Shown one piece after another: positions 34,084 through 49,000 of a DNA stretch of 64,000 nt. The notes under the pieces are model-generated. The model was not told the origin of the DNA. It was given only the letters and a program-made list of their open reading frames with translations, and did no database searches. The DNA lies in NCBI GenBank assembly GCA_902765395.1, contig CACWZP010000012.1, positions 1 through 64,000 on the forward strand, written 5' to 3'. Made by a program: the position numbers and the translations under genes. This DNA is from an uncultured Eubacteriales bacterium (GTDB lineage: Bacteria > Bacillota > Clostridia > Christensenellales > Aristaeellaceae). Position 1 is the first letter of the stretch; each line of letters begins with the position of its first letter.

Positions 34084-37000
34084 ATGAAGGGTAGAAAGTT
34101 TTTGGCACTGCTGTGCGCGTTCATGATGTTGGTCATGAATTTCAGCAGCTGCATCCCCGTACTGGCTTCTGAAGCCGGGGAGACGGCGGTTGCGGCGAGC
34201 GCAGAGCCCGAAGCGACCGAGAAGGTGGAAGGTACTCCTTCCGCCAACACCGAGGACACGGAACCTCCGAAAAAGGCTGAGGAAGCTGAAAAACCCACAG
34301 CAAACGAGGCAGACACCACCCCGTCGGGGCAGGTGTCTGAAGGTGCGCCTTCAAAAGCCTCTGAGGCTCCGTCCGGCGGCGACGCTGGCAAGGACGAAGC
34401 GACGAAGAGTGATGAGGGAACGCCGAACACCCCCGAAAACACGGGCAATTCGACGGAACCAGCCAAAACAGACGATGGTCTGGAAAAGCAAAAGGAGACT
34501 GAAGCCGGGAATGACACCGAAAACCAGACTTCGGTCGACAATGGTGATTCCAGCACCACTTCGGATGAACCTGCCGCTCCCGCGAAGGATGATTCCGGCA
34601 ACGGGGCGGGGAATCAGGATGTAACCGAAGGCGACGCCAAACCGGATGCGAATCCCGGTGAGGACGAGCCCACTGCTCCCGCGCAGGAGGACACCCCCGC
34701 GCAGACCGCGAACGGGAATGAAGGTTCGAATCCCGCTCCCGATCAGGGCGAAGGCGCGCCTGCGGCTCCCGAGCAGGGCGACACCGGCGATACGGTTGAG
34801 GGCGAACCCACCGCAGCTCCCGCCGGGGAAGAGCCTGTCGAGGGCGAACCTGCTGAGGAGGAAGAGGCCGAGGAAGAAGAGGTGTTCAGCCTCGATGGTT
34901 TGACATCCGATGCCGCCTCTGTGTTCGTCAACGAAACCATTCACTTTAAATACAATGCCACCGGCGCCGAGCGGGTGGAATTTGCCGTTAAAGCGAACGA
35001 CGGCACCGTGGTTGCCAGCGGCGAAGCGGCGGACGGCGCGTTTGAATGGACGCCCGGCGAGCCCGGCGACTACCTGGTCAGCGTGACGGCGTTCAAGGGC
35101 GAGGACACGCTCCTGGCCTCGATGACCGTGAATGCGCGTGCCGACTACTCCAACGTGACGGTGACCTACACGGCCCGCTACGACATCGACGGCGTGCTGA
35201 CCGCGATCCCTGATTATATCGACAAACCGCTGGATCAGGGGACCTACGACCTGAAGGCCTCTGCTCCTGTGACAATCAAAGGCTACAAATATATTGAAAC
35301 CCGCAAGGTTGAAAGCGACGGCTCCGAGACCCGGCTGGACAAGCTGGCCTATTCGGCTGAGGACCGCGCCTGGCTCTGCACGATTGGCGACGCGACCGCC
35401 CCGCTCACGGCGAACGCGCAGCTGGTTGTGGAGTACAAAGTCATCAACGACGAGCGTTTCTATGAGTACAAGGACGACCCCCGCATCAACGTCAAGGTGA
35501 CGCTGGCGCGGGGCAACGCCGTGCCCGACGCCGCGCGCCTGGTCGTGACGCCCATCACGAATGGCCGCAGCTACGACGCTTACATGGAGGCCCTGAACAC
35601 CCACACCGAGGAGGAGTACACCGGGGTCAACACCCTGCTGTACGACTTCGCCTTCATCATGGACGAGCTGGATCCCGATACCGGCGAGCCCAACGGCAAA
35701 ACCTACGAAGTGCAGCCCGCCCCGAACACCATGAAGGTGGAGGTCACCTTCAAGGACAACCAGATCACCAACGTCGGCGCCGAGGACAAGGCGGACGTGG
35801 GCGTGGTCCACATGCCCCTGAAGGATGGCGTCCTGGACGACGGCGGAATCACCGCCAAAGCGGTCGTCAACAAGGACGATATCCAGGTGGACACCGGCGT
35901 GGACGTGAAGAAGGTCGACCTGGCCGGCGCCAATGAGGACAAGGTGACATTCAACACCGACAGCTTCTCCGTGTTCGCCTTCACGGTGGACTTCACCCTG
36001 AACGAGGAAACCTACAGCTTCCCCGGCGCGGGCACCTACACCCTGCGCGAGGTCATGGACGCCCTGGGCATCGCGGACGCGTTGCTGGACGATCCCGCGC
36101 CCAGCCTCGAGTTCGTCTCCGGCGACGAGACCGACGTGGAGCGCAAGCTGTCCCTGGTCCAGGAGAACGGCGAGTGGGTCATCAAGAATGAGATCGCCTT
36201 CACTGACACCTTCCGCCTCACCTTCTACGCGGGGCTGACGAAGTATGTCGTGATGGTGACGGATGCGCAGAGCTTTACTGTTGAGATCAATTTCTATGAT
36301 GCGAATGGCACTACTCCGGTTTCCGTTAATATGAATGGTTATAGCTATCTGGCTGCTGTAAACTATAGTACTAGTACAGTCAATAGTGTAGAGTTTGTCA
36401 TAAGTGATTCCAAAGCGACAGCAACTGTTGAAGGTGACGCAATTAGGCTGGCGAACTCTTTAATTTCAAATGCATCGCCCAATGAGGTAGGATTTTATAA
36501 CCTGCCCGAATTACCTAATAATGCCGGGGAAAGCAAAGAGCTTGGCTCCTTTGTAATAACCAAGCAGCAAGACGGCACATATAAAGCTGTCAAGCAGCCC
36601 TCCCGTACCGTCAGCGTGAATTTCTATGATGTTGACGGCATTGTGAATAATTATGAACCTCAGACCAATCCTGATGTTCCGGAAAACCTGTATGTCATTG
36701 TACAAGATAACAGCAGCAGTTTCCTCTACTATGGCAGAGTTACAGGAAATGGTACTGTTACGCTGTATAATAGCAGTAATGAAGAAGTAAACGAATTGCC
36801 GAGACTGGACAAGGTTTTGCTTGTGAAGTATACGGGCACTTCAGGTAATCCACAATTCGCCGATGTGTGCAACTATTCCAATTATTCGGAATACAACACA
36901 AGCAGTAAGTCTGATGTCGGTACGTATACACTAAAGAGCGTGCCCAATACGAGTGACACGACTACGACAGAGTATGTCTTCAAACTGGAGAAGAAGAACG

Positions 37001-40000
37001 TCTACACCATCAACCTGCAGTTCGTTGACGACGAGAACACCATGAATCCCGTCGTTCCCGGCTCGGTTGTCGGCGGGAAGCAGACCAAGCCGATCACCGA
37101 GTACAGCTATGCCCTGGTGGAGATGATGAAGGACGGCGCGGATCCGGTCTATTCCGTGCTGCCCATTTCCACCAGTGACAGCGTCAACACCATCCAGGTG
37201 GACAGCATGAACGGCATGGACTATCCCGCCGCGAAGGCCGCCGGATGGTATGTGAACTCGGTCAAGATCGGCCATACGACGGATCAGAACTACAAGCCCC
37301 AGAATAAGGAGCAGTTTGAGGATACCTCCAAGATCTCCATCGGCGACTACGACGGCTACACCTTCGTGTCCAATCGCCGCGACAACTACGTCGATCAGGA
37401 GAACAAGGGCAATCCCAAGACCGCCAAGTCCAGCACGATCACCCTGAAGGTGGCCGATCCCACCGTGTACCAGGTGAAGATCGACTGCGGCGACGAGCCC
37501 CTGGAGTTCCCCGAGGGCTACGACGTCTACGTGCGGGTGAAGATCACCTATTCCAACACCTCCGGTATCGGCTATGCCAAGGTGACGCCCGTGCCAGGCG
37601 GCGCGACGTCCTATCTGGTGGAGCCGGACAGCTTCAGCTGGTACCTCTATCAGAATGGAACGCCGGTGCTGGTTGCGGACCCCGAGATCCAGGGCCAGGA
37701 GCAGCGTATGGTCGCGGAGCTGCTGGCGTATCCCGCGGGGACCACGGTGACCACCGATGGCATGAACAACGCGACGGCCATCCCGCTGAACGGTCCCGTG
37801 CAGACCCATAAGGTCGTCGGCTATCCCGACATCCCCAAGGGCTACACGTCCGAAGGGGATTCCGACCCGAACCGCGTCTTCGACAAGACACAGAACCCGA
37901 ACGTCATCACCGACATCATCCATCTGGAGAAGAATACCGACACCATCGACGTGTATTCCCTCGACACCCTGCTGAACCACTACAACATCGTCGCGGTGTG
38001 CCCGGACAACGATCCCGGCAAGGAGAAGACCGGCTACGGCGCCGGCGACTACTTGGACGGCAACCACACCATCGGCGGCATCCTGGTTCGCGGCGACCTG
38101 CTCAGCGTGAATTACAACATCGGCAGCGGCGTGGCGGCCACCATGCCCTCCGTCGTCGGCGGCTATGTGCAGGATTCGGCCATCCAGATCATCGGCCAGG
38201 GCATCGAGCGTGAAGGCCGGAATCTCGACTTCTACATCGGCAGCGACAACTCGGTCCTCGGCGGCTACATCAATGGCGCGGAGCGCAGCTACAACCACTA
38301 CGGCAATACGGTCATCAACGACAACGTCGTCGATTGGGAGCGCCTGCGCAACTATATCGTCAGCCAGTCCAGGATGATGAAGTCCGTCGCGAAGACCAAG
38401 CAGATCGAGACGCTTTCTGAGGCGATGGTCTATGGCGACAGCACTTTCCTCGAGCGGGGCAGCAAGGTGATCAAAGTCGCCCCGGGCGAGCGCATCAAGA
38501 TCGACGGCTCCGTGGACGGCGTTACCGTCATCATCCAGGGCACCGAGGGCATCACCTGGAGTGAGGCGGCAGGTACCGTTATCACTCTGCTGGGCAACAA
38601 CACTGTCTATGTCCCCACGGTCTATCTGCAATCCGGCAACAAAAAGCCGATCACGCCCAAGGACGCCAACGCGGCGGAGGACGGCGACTACGAGAACGCC
38701 AAAGGCCTGTCCCTGGTCTACAACGCCCCGGACGCCTCGACGGTGGTCGTGGACGGCGGTACCTCCGGCCATGTCATCGCGCCGAACGCCGAGATCCAGA
38801 TCGGCCTGCGCAAGAACGGTGAGTTCAACGGCACCATGATCGGCAACCAGGTCCATACGGGCGGCGACTCCGAGGCCCATATGTGGCCCTACAAGGGCGG
38901 CGACCTGATCTCCGCCGACGTCACCTTCAACGGCGCCAAGACCGTTGAGGGCCAGCCTGCTGACGAGCAGTTTGCCTTCGTGATGCAGCAGTTTGATGAG
39001 AAGGATCCTGCCTCCGGCGACGGCTGGGAGGACGAGCCCAGCACAGCCTTCAACAAGACCGAAGAGGGCGAGAACAAGGGCCTGATCCAGTTCATCTCCC
39101 TGAACTTCGAAGAGGTGGGCACCTTCTATTACCGGGTCTTTGAGGACGGCGGCCAGAACAAGCCCGCCTACGACCTGGACGGCACCCGCTATCTGGTGAA
39201 GATCGTCGTTAAGGCGGATGACGCCAACGGCAACACCCTGCTGACGCCTACGATCACCTATTATGAATTGACCGGCGATGAGGAGGGCCTGGTGACCTAT
39301 GACTCCGACGCCGGCAAGTGGGTGTTCCACGCGGAGCTCCTGCCCGCCGACGACGGCGAGACGTCGAGCTCTGTCGCGACGCGCATCGGCGTATCCACCA
39401 CTGGGCACGCGTCCGTCAGCCGTGGACTGATCAAATTCAACAACACCGAGAAGAAGGTCGGCCTGACGGTCAAGAAGATCGTGGAGAGCCCGATCGGTGC
39501 GGACAAGACCCAGAGCTACAGCATCACCATCACGCTGACCGGTATGCGCGGTGAGCCTGTCACCGGCACCTTTGACGGTGTTGAGTTCGACGAGCAGGGT
39601 AAGGCTACCATAGAGCTCAAGGACGGCCAGTCCAAGGAGATCACCGGCCTGACCTATGGCACGAGCTATAAGGTGGTCGAGGATACCACCGACCTGGACG
39701 ACTTCGTGGTGTCCTATACCCGCGAAGAGGGCACGATCGAAAACGATCCCGTGACCGCGGTCGTGACCAACGCCCGCAAGGTCGGCAAGATCAGTGTGAC
39801 CAAAACGGTGGACGGCGTGCCGGAGGGGAGCATCCCTGCGGACGCGACGTTCACGTTCACCATCACCAATGTTGACGATGCCAGCATCAGCAAGACGCTG
39901 GAGGTGAAGGCCGGCGAGACTAAGACCGCCGAGAACCTGCCGCTGGGCACCTATACCGTGTCCGAGACGACGCAGGCCACCATTCCCGACTATGTGTTTG

Positions 40001-43000
40001 ACAGCGTGGAGATCGCGCCTATTTCTGTCACGCTCAACAGCAATGACCAGCTGGTGGCGGTCAGCGCGACGAACCATTATAAGGAAGGCCCGAAGGAAAC
40101 CAGCCTGACGGTGGAGAAGGAGTGGCTGGATGCCGACGGCAAGGCTGCTACCTGGCCCGATGGCATTGAAAAGGTCACGGTCCAGCTGCAGCAGAGCACG
40201 GACGGTGGCGAGACCTACAATGATGTTACGGGCAAGTCCTATGACCTGAACGCAGAGAAGTCCAGCTATACCTTCGAGAATCTGCCCACGAAGACGACCG
40301 ATGAAACGCCGGCGGATATTACGTACCGGGTGAAGGAGCTGGATGTGTCCGGCTATTCCACCACCTACGCGACCGCGGACGGCACCACCACTATCACCAA
40401 CAAGAAGGTGCGCGAGTCCACCTTCGAGAAGAAGATCAAGGACACCAACGATTCCACGGGCGAGACCAGCGACTGGCAGGACAGCGCCGACTATGACATC
40501 GGCGATGACGTGCCCTACAAGCTGACCGCCACGCTGGCCAACAACGTGTCCGACTACTACAAGTATCACATCACCTTCGAGGACGTGATGGAGACCGGTC
40601 TGACCTTCAAGGAGATCACCTCCGTGAAGGTGGGGGACCAGACACTTGAGACGAACGAGTATACACTTGCTGTTGCCACCGACAAGCACTCCTTTACCCT
40701 GCGCATTGATTGGGGCAAGGAAAAGCCGGAAAGCGGGTATGCTGAGAGTGACAAGCTGAACACCGGCCTGGACGGCGCAGAAGTCGAGGTCCTGTTCACT
40801 GCGACCCTGAACGAGAAGGCCGTGCTGGGCAGCGAGGGCAACGTCAACCAGGCCAAGCTGTCCTACAGCGATACTTGGAAACTGAAGCAGGATGGTACGG
40901 CCAACGAACACGAGAAGGATACCGAGTGGGACTATACCATCGCCTTCACCTACCAGGTGGAAGTGAACAAGCTGAAGAAGCTTGAGGGTGACGCGACGGC
41001 AGCCCTGTCCGGCGCTGAGTTCAAGTTGGAGAAGGTGGGTGCGGACGGCAAGTCGCTGTCTCCTGCCCAGACCTATACCGCGACTGTGGCTGGGAACACC
41101 TTCACCTTCAAGGGCCTGGACGACGGCGACTACATCCTGACCGAGACGAAGGTGCCGAACGGCTACAAGCGTATCGAGCCGATCACGTTCACCGTGACGG
41201 CGACGCATGAGGCCACTTGGGACGCACACAACACCAACGGCGTAATCCCCACCGGCGAAAGCCCCAACGCGAGGGAAACCATCCTGACCGGGCTGAACGG
41301 CACGGATGAAGATGGCGTGATCACAATGACCGCGGATGACGACAAGACTAAGTTGACGGCCAATGTGGTGAACGAAGAGGCGGAGAAGCCCACCTTCGAG
41401 AAGAAGATCAAGGACATCAACGATTCCACCGACGAGGCTTACAGCAACTGGCAAGACAGCGCCGACCACGACATCGGCGACGACGTGCCCTATCGGCTGA
41501 CCGCCACGCTGGCGGACAACGTGTCCGACTACTACAAGTACCACATCACCTTCGAGGACGAGATGGAGACCGGACTGACCTTCAAGGCGATCACCTCCGT
41601 GAAGGTGGGCGATACGGTGATCCCGGCGAAGTCCGCGGACCATCCGGAGGGCTATGAGCTGACCAGGAGCGGTGACCGGAAGTTCAGCCTGAAGCTGACC
41701 TGGGAAGGCGAGAAGGACGGCGACGAGTACACCAAGACGATCGGCGAGACCGATCTGGCGAAGACCCTGGACGGCGAGACAGTCGAGGTGCTGTTCACCG
41801 CGACCCTGAACGAGAATGCCGTGCTGGGCAGCCAGGGCAACGTGAACAAGGCCAAGCTGAAGTACAGCAACAACTGCAACCTGGACGAGAACGGCCATGC
41901 CGAGGACGACAAGGAAGGCAACGAGGGCGAGACCGAGTGGGACTACACCATCGTGTTCACCTACAAGGTGGTCATCAACAAGAAGGACAAGGACACCGAC
42001 GAGGCTCTGGCCGGCGCTGAGTTCAAGCTGGAGAAGATCCTGGAGAACGGCAGCACTGTTGAGATCGCTGTGGCCAAGAGCAATGAAGGCAAGACCTTCA
42101 CCTTCAAGGGCCTGGACGACGGCAACTACATCCTCACCGAGACCAGCGTGCCGAAGAACTACAAGGGCCTTGAGGCGCCCATCCTGTTCACCGTGGCAGC
42201 GGAGCATGGCCAGGACAATGCGGACAATACAGCCATCCGGGACAGCCGCATCACGATCCTGACCGATCTGACCGGCAATGTCACCTCCGGTGATATCACG
42301 CTGACGCCCAGCGTGTCCGAGGGCAGCCTCACCGGCAGCGTGACCAACGAGAAGTTCGTGGGCGACCTGAAGATCAGCAAGGCTGTCATCGGCACCGAGG
42401 ACGATACGCAGGTCTTCAACTTCATGGTCACCCTGACCCCGCCTGCCGGCGCGACGCTGGACGAGACGTATCCCGCGCGGTATTCTAACGCCGATGCCGA
42501 TACCACCGTCACGGTTGCGGCCACCGGCGAAGGCGCCGACAAGGTATACACCGTCACCGGCATCCAGCTCACCAAGGGCCAGAACCTGGTCATCAAGGAT
42601 CTGCCCGTGGGCACCAAGTGCGTGGTGGAGGAAGTCGAAGTGCCGACTTACTACACCAACCAGAGCGGCTCGCCTGAAGTGACCATCTCCAAGGGAGTGG
42701 AGAGGGAAGCCGCGTTCACGAACGCCTATGAGGCCACCGGCAAGGTATCCTTCAAGGCGAAGAAGGTGTTCACCAACGGCAACCTGAGCGAGCATCCCTT
42801 CACCATCAAGCTGACTCAGGTGGAGGGCGAGGGCAGCACCGCGGCCGTCGCCAGCTTCACGCCCGTGACCAAGACTGTGAACGCTGATGGCAGCGAGCAG
42901 ACGGTGGTGTTCACGGATATCATGACCTTCACCAAGAACAAGGACAAGGACGATACCAAGAATACATACTGGTTCCTGCTGGAGGAGGTCGTGCCGGATA

Positions 43001-46000
43001 CGCTGACCGATTCCAATCGGGTGGACGAGAACATCAAGTATGATACAGCCGCCAACACCCAGAAGTGGATCAAGGTCACCCTGACCGACGACAACGCCGG
43101 CAAACTGACCGTCACCAAGACCCTCGCCGCGGACGCGACCACCGATCTGGACGTCACGTTCACCAACGAGCAGCTGGGCGGCGTGAAGGTGACCAAGACC
43201 TTCACCGGCATCAAGGAGTTGCCCGACAGCTTCGAGATATCCTACACCGTTGGCGATGTGGCGTCCACGGACAAGCTGACGACCGCCAACGCCACGAAGG
43301 GCGACGGCACCGCGAGCAACCCCTATGAATGGGTGATCGAGGGCCTGACCATCGGCACCAAGGTGGTCTTCACCGAGAGCGGCTATACCAACGACAAGGT
43401 TTCTGCAACTTTCGATATCACGACCCAGTTTAACGGTACGGATGGCACCTCTGGCGAGGTGACCGCCGCGAAGACCGATAACGGCGCATACCCGACCGCG
43501 GCCGTCGGCGCGTTCACGAACACCTACGTTCGCAAGAAGGGCGACCTGGAGGTCACCAAGACGGTTCAGGACGCGACGAACAGCACGACCCCGTTCACCA
43601 TCAAGGTGACCCTGACCGCGCCGGAAGGCGAGACGCTGGCCGAGAGCTATCAGGGCTCCGTGGCGGGCACGGAAAAAACGATCAATGTCGCCAGCCTTGC
43701 CAGAGAAGGCGTCGAGCTGAAGAATGGCGAAAAGCTGGTCGTCAATGGCCTGCCCGTGGGCACGACCTACACTATCACCGAGACGGATATTCCCGCTGGC
43801 TTTGCCCCGCAGAAGAACAACATCACCGGTACAGTGGCCACCGGCACGAACAGCAAGGAGATCGTCAACAAGTATTACGCTGAACCCACCAGCGTGACCT
43901 TCAGCGGCCACAAGGGCATCGCTGGTACGGACCAGACCGACAAGGTATTCACCTTCGAGTTGTATACCGTCGGCAGCGATTTCGCCATCCCTGAGGGCGC
44001 TACGCCGGACCAGAAGAAGACGGTGGGTGAGATCTCCTGCGACGTTGGACAGGACTACAGCTTCGATCTGATCGAGTATACCTACGATGCGTATTTGGAT
44101 GAAGACAGCCACGTACACTACTATGTGATCAAGGAGGAGGCGCTTAACGCCGACGGCTGGACCATCGACACGCAGGTATACAACGTGACGGTGACCATCA
44201 CCGACGAAGGAGCCCAGCTGAAGAGCGCCGTCAAAGTACAGCCCGTCGACGGCACGGAGAAGGAATACCTCGCGAAGGATACCCAGAACATCACCGGCTT
44301 CGACTTCGTCAACGAGTATGAAGCGAAGGGCAGCCTGAGCTTCAAGGCGGAGAAGGAAGTCAAGAACGGCACTGTCGCGGACGGCACCTACACGGTCAAG
44401 CTCAAGCAGGTGGCCAACGCCAACGGCGATGCCCTGGCTGCCAGCGATACCGTCATACTGAACGGCGAGAAGACCGCGACGGTGAACGACGGCGTGGCGA
44501 GCTTCAGCTTCGATAATGTGTTCCTGAAGAACAAGACCCGCGACGATACGGCCACGACCTTCTACTTCAAGCTGGAAGAGCAGATTCCGACGGATGCTGT
44601 CAACAACATCAAGGACCACATCAAGTACGACACCAGCGCCACGATCATCAAGGTCACCCTGGAGGACAACGGGGATGGCGCCCTGAAGGTCAACAAGGTG
44701 AATGCCGCGGACAACACCAACATCAACGCCGGCGCCGCTGACGCGAAGTTCGTCAACGAGCAGCTGGGCAGCGTGAAGGTGACCAAGGTGTTCACTGGCG
44801 CGGATATCACGATCCCGAGCAACTTCAAGATCACCGCGGCTTACACGGTCGATGGGGCAGAGAAGACCAAGGAGTTCACCACTGCCGGTAATACCGGCTC
44901 TGGCACGGCGGCCAGCCCCTACACCTGGACCATCGAGGACCTGCCCGTCGGCACGGACGTCACCTTCACCGAGGAAGGCATCACCGTGAACGGCTATGGC
45001 GTGACCACCACCGTCAACGGCACCGCCGTGGCTTCCGGCAGCGAGAAGGGCACCGTCCAGGCCGCAGCCGGCACGGACATTCCCACTGTGGCGTTTGTGA
45101 ATACCTACGAGCGCGACAAGGGCTCCCTGCGGATCAAGAAGAGCGTTACCCTGAACGGCGTCAACACCAACACGAAGATGGTGGACGGCGAGTACAGCTT
45201 CACCGTGAAGGGCGCTGGCGAACTGAACAAGAATATCGAGAAGACCGTCAAGATCACCATTGAGAACGGTGGTACCAAGAGCGCGACGGTGGACAACGTT
45301 GCTGCGACGATGGATGGCGACTATGTGGTCATCAGCGGCCTGGATATCGGCAAGTACACCGTCACCGAGAACCTGACCGCCGCTCAGAAGGAGAAGGGCA
45401 TCGCGCTGGTTGAGACGAATGGCCAGAGGGTGGAGGTCGTGACCGGCACCACCGACATCGCCACCGCCGAGTTCACCAACAACCGGAACATCGGCAGCCT
45501 GGAGATCAAGAAGACCATCGAGCTTGCCGACGCGACTCTGACGCCCAACCCGGACGCCCAGTTCACCTTCAATGTGAAGCTGACGGCTCCGGATGGCGTG
45601 ACGCTGGAGAGCAGCTATCCCGCCACCAACAGCGGCGACGCCAACGTGACGAGCGTGACCGTGACGGATGGCCAGATCAATGGCCTCAAGCTGAAGGGCG
45701 ACAATACCCTGACCATCGACAAGTTGCCCGCGGGCACGACGTACGAGGTCGAGGAAGTCCAGGACGACATGCCCGGCGGCTTTACCCTGGAGACCCCGGC
45801 CAGCGGCAAGCAGGATGACACGGTTCCCACCGACGATACCGCCAAGGCGGAGTTCGTCAACACCTACACTGTGACCGAGATCACTGCCCAGGTGAGCGCC
45901 ACCAAGGAGTTCACCGGCCGCGACTGGACGGATAAGGACAGCTTCGAGTTCACGCTGGCTGCCGACGCCTCCAACCCGGCGAACGGTGCGACGCTGCCGA

Positions 46001-49000
46001 CGAAGGTGGTCGACAACGCGACGAAGGATAATAAGACCGTCGAATTCGGCGCCATTACCTTCGCCAAGCCCGGCACCTACAAGTTCACCATCACCGAGAC
46101 TGTGCCGGACGGCGCGACGGGCACGAAGAAGGACGGCATCACCTACGACAACACGCCGAAGACCATCACCATCGTGGTGGAGGACAACGGCGAAGGCGCG
46201 CTGGTGATCAAGTCCAAGACGCCTGAAGACCTGACCGTGACGGCGAAGAACGTCTACGACGTGAATTCGACGAACGCCCAGGTGAGCGTCACCAAGCAGT
46301 TCACCGGCCGCGACTGGACGGATGAGGACAGCTTCGAGTTCACGCTGGCCGCTGACGCCAGCAACCCGGTTGACGGCGCGACGCTGCCGGAGATCAAGGT
46401 CGACTACGCGAAGAAGGGTAGCGAAACCGTGACCTTTGGTGCCATCAACTTCACCAAGAAGGGCACCTACAAGTTCACCATCACCGAGACCGTGCCGACC
46501 GATGCGGAGAATGGCAAGTACAAGGGCATCCAGTACGACGGCACGCCGAAGGAGATCACCATCGAGGTGAAGGACGACGGCAAGGGCGGCCTGTATGTGG
46601 ATACTGCCGCTGAGGCTCTGGCCGTCACTGCCAGCAACACCTACTCCACCACTCCGGTGACGGCGAAGGTCAGCGTGACCAAGACCCTGACCGGCCGCGC
46701 TTGGACCACCAGCGACAGCTTCGAGTTCACGCTGGACGCCAAGACCAACCCGGAGGATGGCGCGACCCTGCCGGAAAAGAAGACGGTGACGGTCCGCAAG
46801 AACACTGAGAACCAGACCGCGACCTTCGACGAGATCACGTTCACCAAGCCTGGCACCTACGTGTTCACCATCACCGAGACCAAGGGCAACTTGGGCGGCG
46901 TCACCTACGTCACCGCGGCCAAGGAGATCACCATCGAGGTGAAGGACAACGGCGAAGGCGCGCTGGTGATCAAGTCCAAGACGCCTGAAGACCTGACCGT
47001 GACGGCGAAGAACGAGTACAAGGCCAACGGCACCGCGACGCTGAAGGCCACCAAGGCGGCCGACGCGACGCTGGGCACCAAGACGTTCACCTTCGAGCTG
47101 TACGACGGCGAAACCATGATCGACAGGCAGGATGTGACGCAGGGCCAGACCGCTACCTTCAAGACGCTGGAGTACTCTCTGGCAGATATGAACGGCCAGA
47201 CCACCAAGGTCTTCACCTACACGATCAAGGAGAAGATCCCGGCCGATGCCGTGGAATACTTCAAGGATGGCGTGACCTATGACAACGACGTCCACAACGT
47301 GAAGGTGACCGTCACCGATGACGGCAAGGGTACGCTGAACACCGTGGTCAAGTACAGCGACGGCGACGACCTGCCCGTGTTCACGAACAGGTATACCGCC
47401 GAGGGCAATGTGAAGCTGACCGCGATGAAGGAAATGGTTGGCAGGCCCCTGGAGGACGGCGAGTTCAGCTTCGTGCTGAAGGATGCCGACGGTAAGACGA
47501 TCCAGAATGCCACCAACGACAAGGACGGCAACATCGAATTCGACGAGATCCACTACACGCTGGCGGATGTGGCCAACAGCCCGTTCACTTACACCATCAG
47601 CGAGGTGAAGGGCAACGACACCAAGGTGGTGTACGACACCCACACCGAGACCATCAAGGTGACCTTGAAGGACAACGGTGATGGCACCATCACCGCGACG
47701 CCCGACAAGAACGGCGCAACCGTGAAGTTCGAGAACAAGCTGACTTCCGTGAAGATCAGCAAGGTGGACGTCAACGGCGGCGAGGAGCTGGAAGGCGCGC
47801 ACATCCAGATTCTCGACGAGGACGGCGAGGTCGTGACCGAGTGGGATTCCACCGATGAAGCCCATGTGGTGACTGGCCTTGAGATCGGCAAGACCTACAC
47901 CCTGAAGGAGACCGTGGCCCCCGACGGCTACACCATCACCACCGACACCCAGTTCTCCATCAAGGAGGACGGTACCGTGGATCGCATCTCCGGCAACATG
48001 GAGGACGATGTCATTCTGGTGGAGGACACCCAGACCTCTGTGAAGGTCAGCAAGGTGGACATCGACGGCGGCAAGGAGCTGGAAGGCGCGAAGATCCAGA
48101 TCCTGAACAAGGACGGCAAGGTCGTCGAGGAGTGGACGTCCGGGAAGGAAGCCCACGAGGTGAAGGGCCTGAAGACCGGCGAGGAGTACACGCTGCACGA
48201 GGAAGTGGCACCCGACGGCTACACCGTCGCGACGGACACGACCTTCAAGATCGACGAGAAGGGCAACGTGACCACCACCGGCAAGAAGACCGACGGCGGC
48301 GTGCTGCTGATCGAAGATGCCCAGACCTCTGTGAAGGTCAGCAAGGTGGACGTCGACGGCGGCGAGGAGCTGGAAGGCGCAAAGATCCAGATCCTGGACA
48401 AGGACGGCAAGGTCGTCGAGGAGTGGACGTCCGGGAAGGAAGCCCACGAAGTGAAGGGCCTGAAGACCGGCGAGGAATACACGCTGCACGAGGAAGTGGC
48501 ACCCGACGGCTACACCGTCGCTACGGACACGACCTTCAAGATCGACGAGAAGGGCAACGTGACCACCACCGGCAAGAAGACCGACGGCGGCGTGCTGCTG
48601 ATCGAAGATGCCCAGACGAGCGTGAAGATCAGCAAGGTGGACATCGCCGACGGCAAGGAGCTGGAAGGCGCGAAGATCCAGATTCTGGACAAGGACGGCA
48701 AGGTCGTCGAGGAGTGGACGTCCGGGAAGGAAGCCCACGAGGTGAAGGGCCTGAAGACGGGCGAGCAGTACACGCTGCGCGAGACCGTGGCGCCCGACGG
48801 CTATGACCTCACCGTGGATACCAAGTTCCAGTTGAAGGACGACGGAACGATCGACAACACCAAGACCACGACCACCGTGAAGGACGGCGTGCTGCTGGTG
48901 GAGGATTCCAAGACTGTGGTGGTCACGGCGACGCCCACGACCACTGCCAAAGTGACGCCCGCCCCGACGGCGACGCCTGCGGCTGGCCCGACCAGCGTGA

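Noticed and set aside
47743-48906. CRISPR array or satellite
   Set aside because: The 291-bp periodicity is in frame and encodes SpaA-like domains; there are no short repeats with unique spacers.
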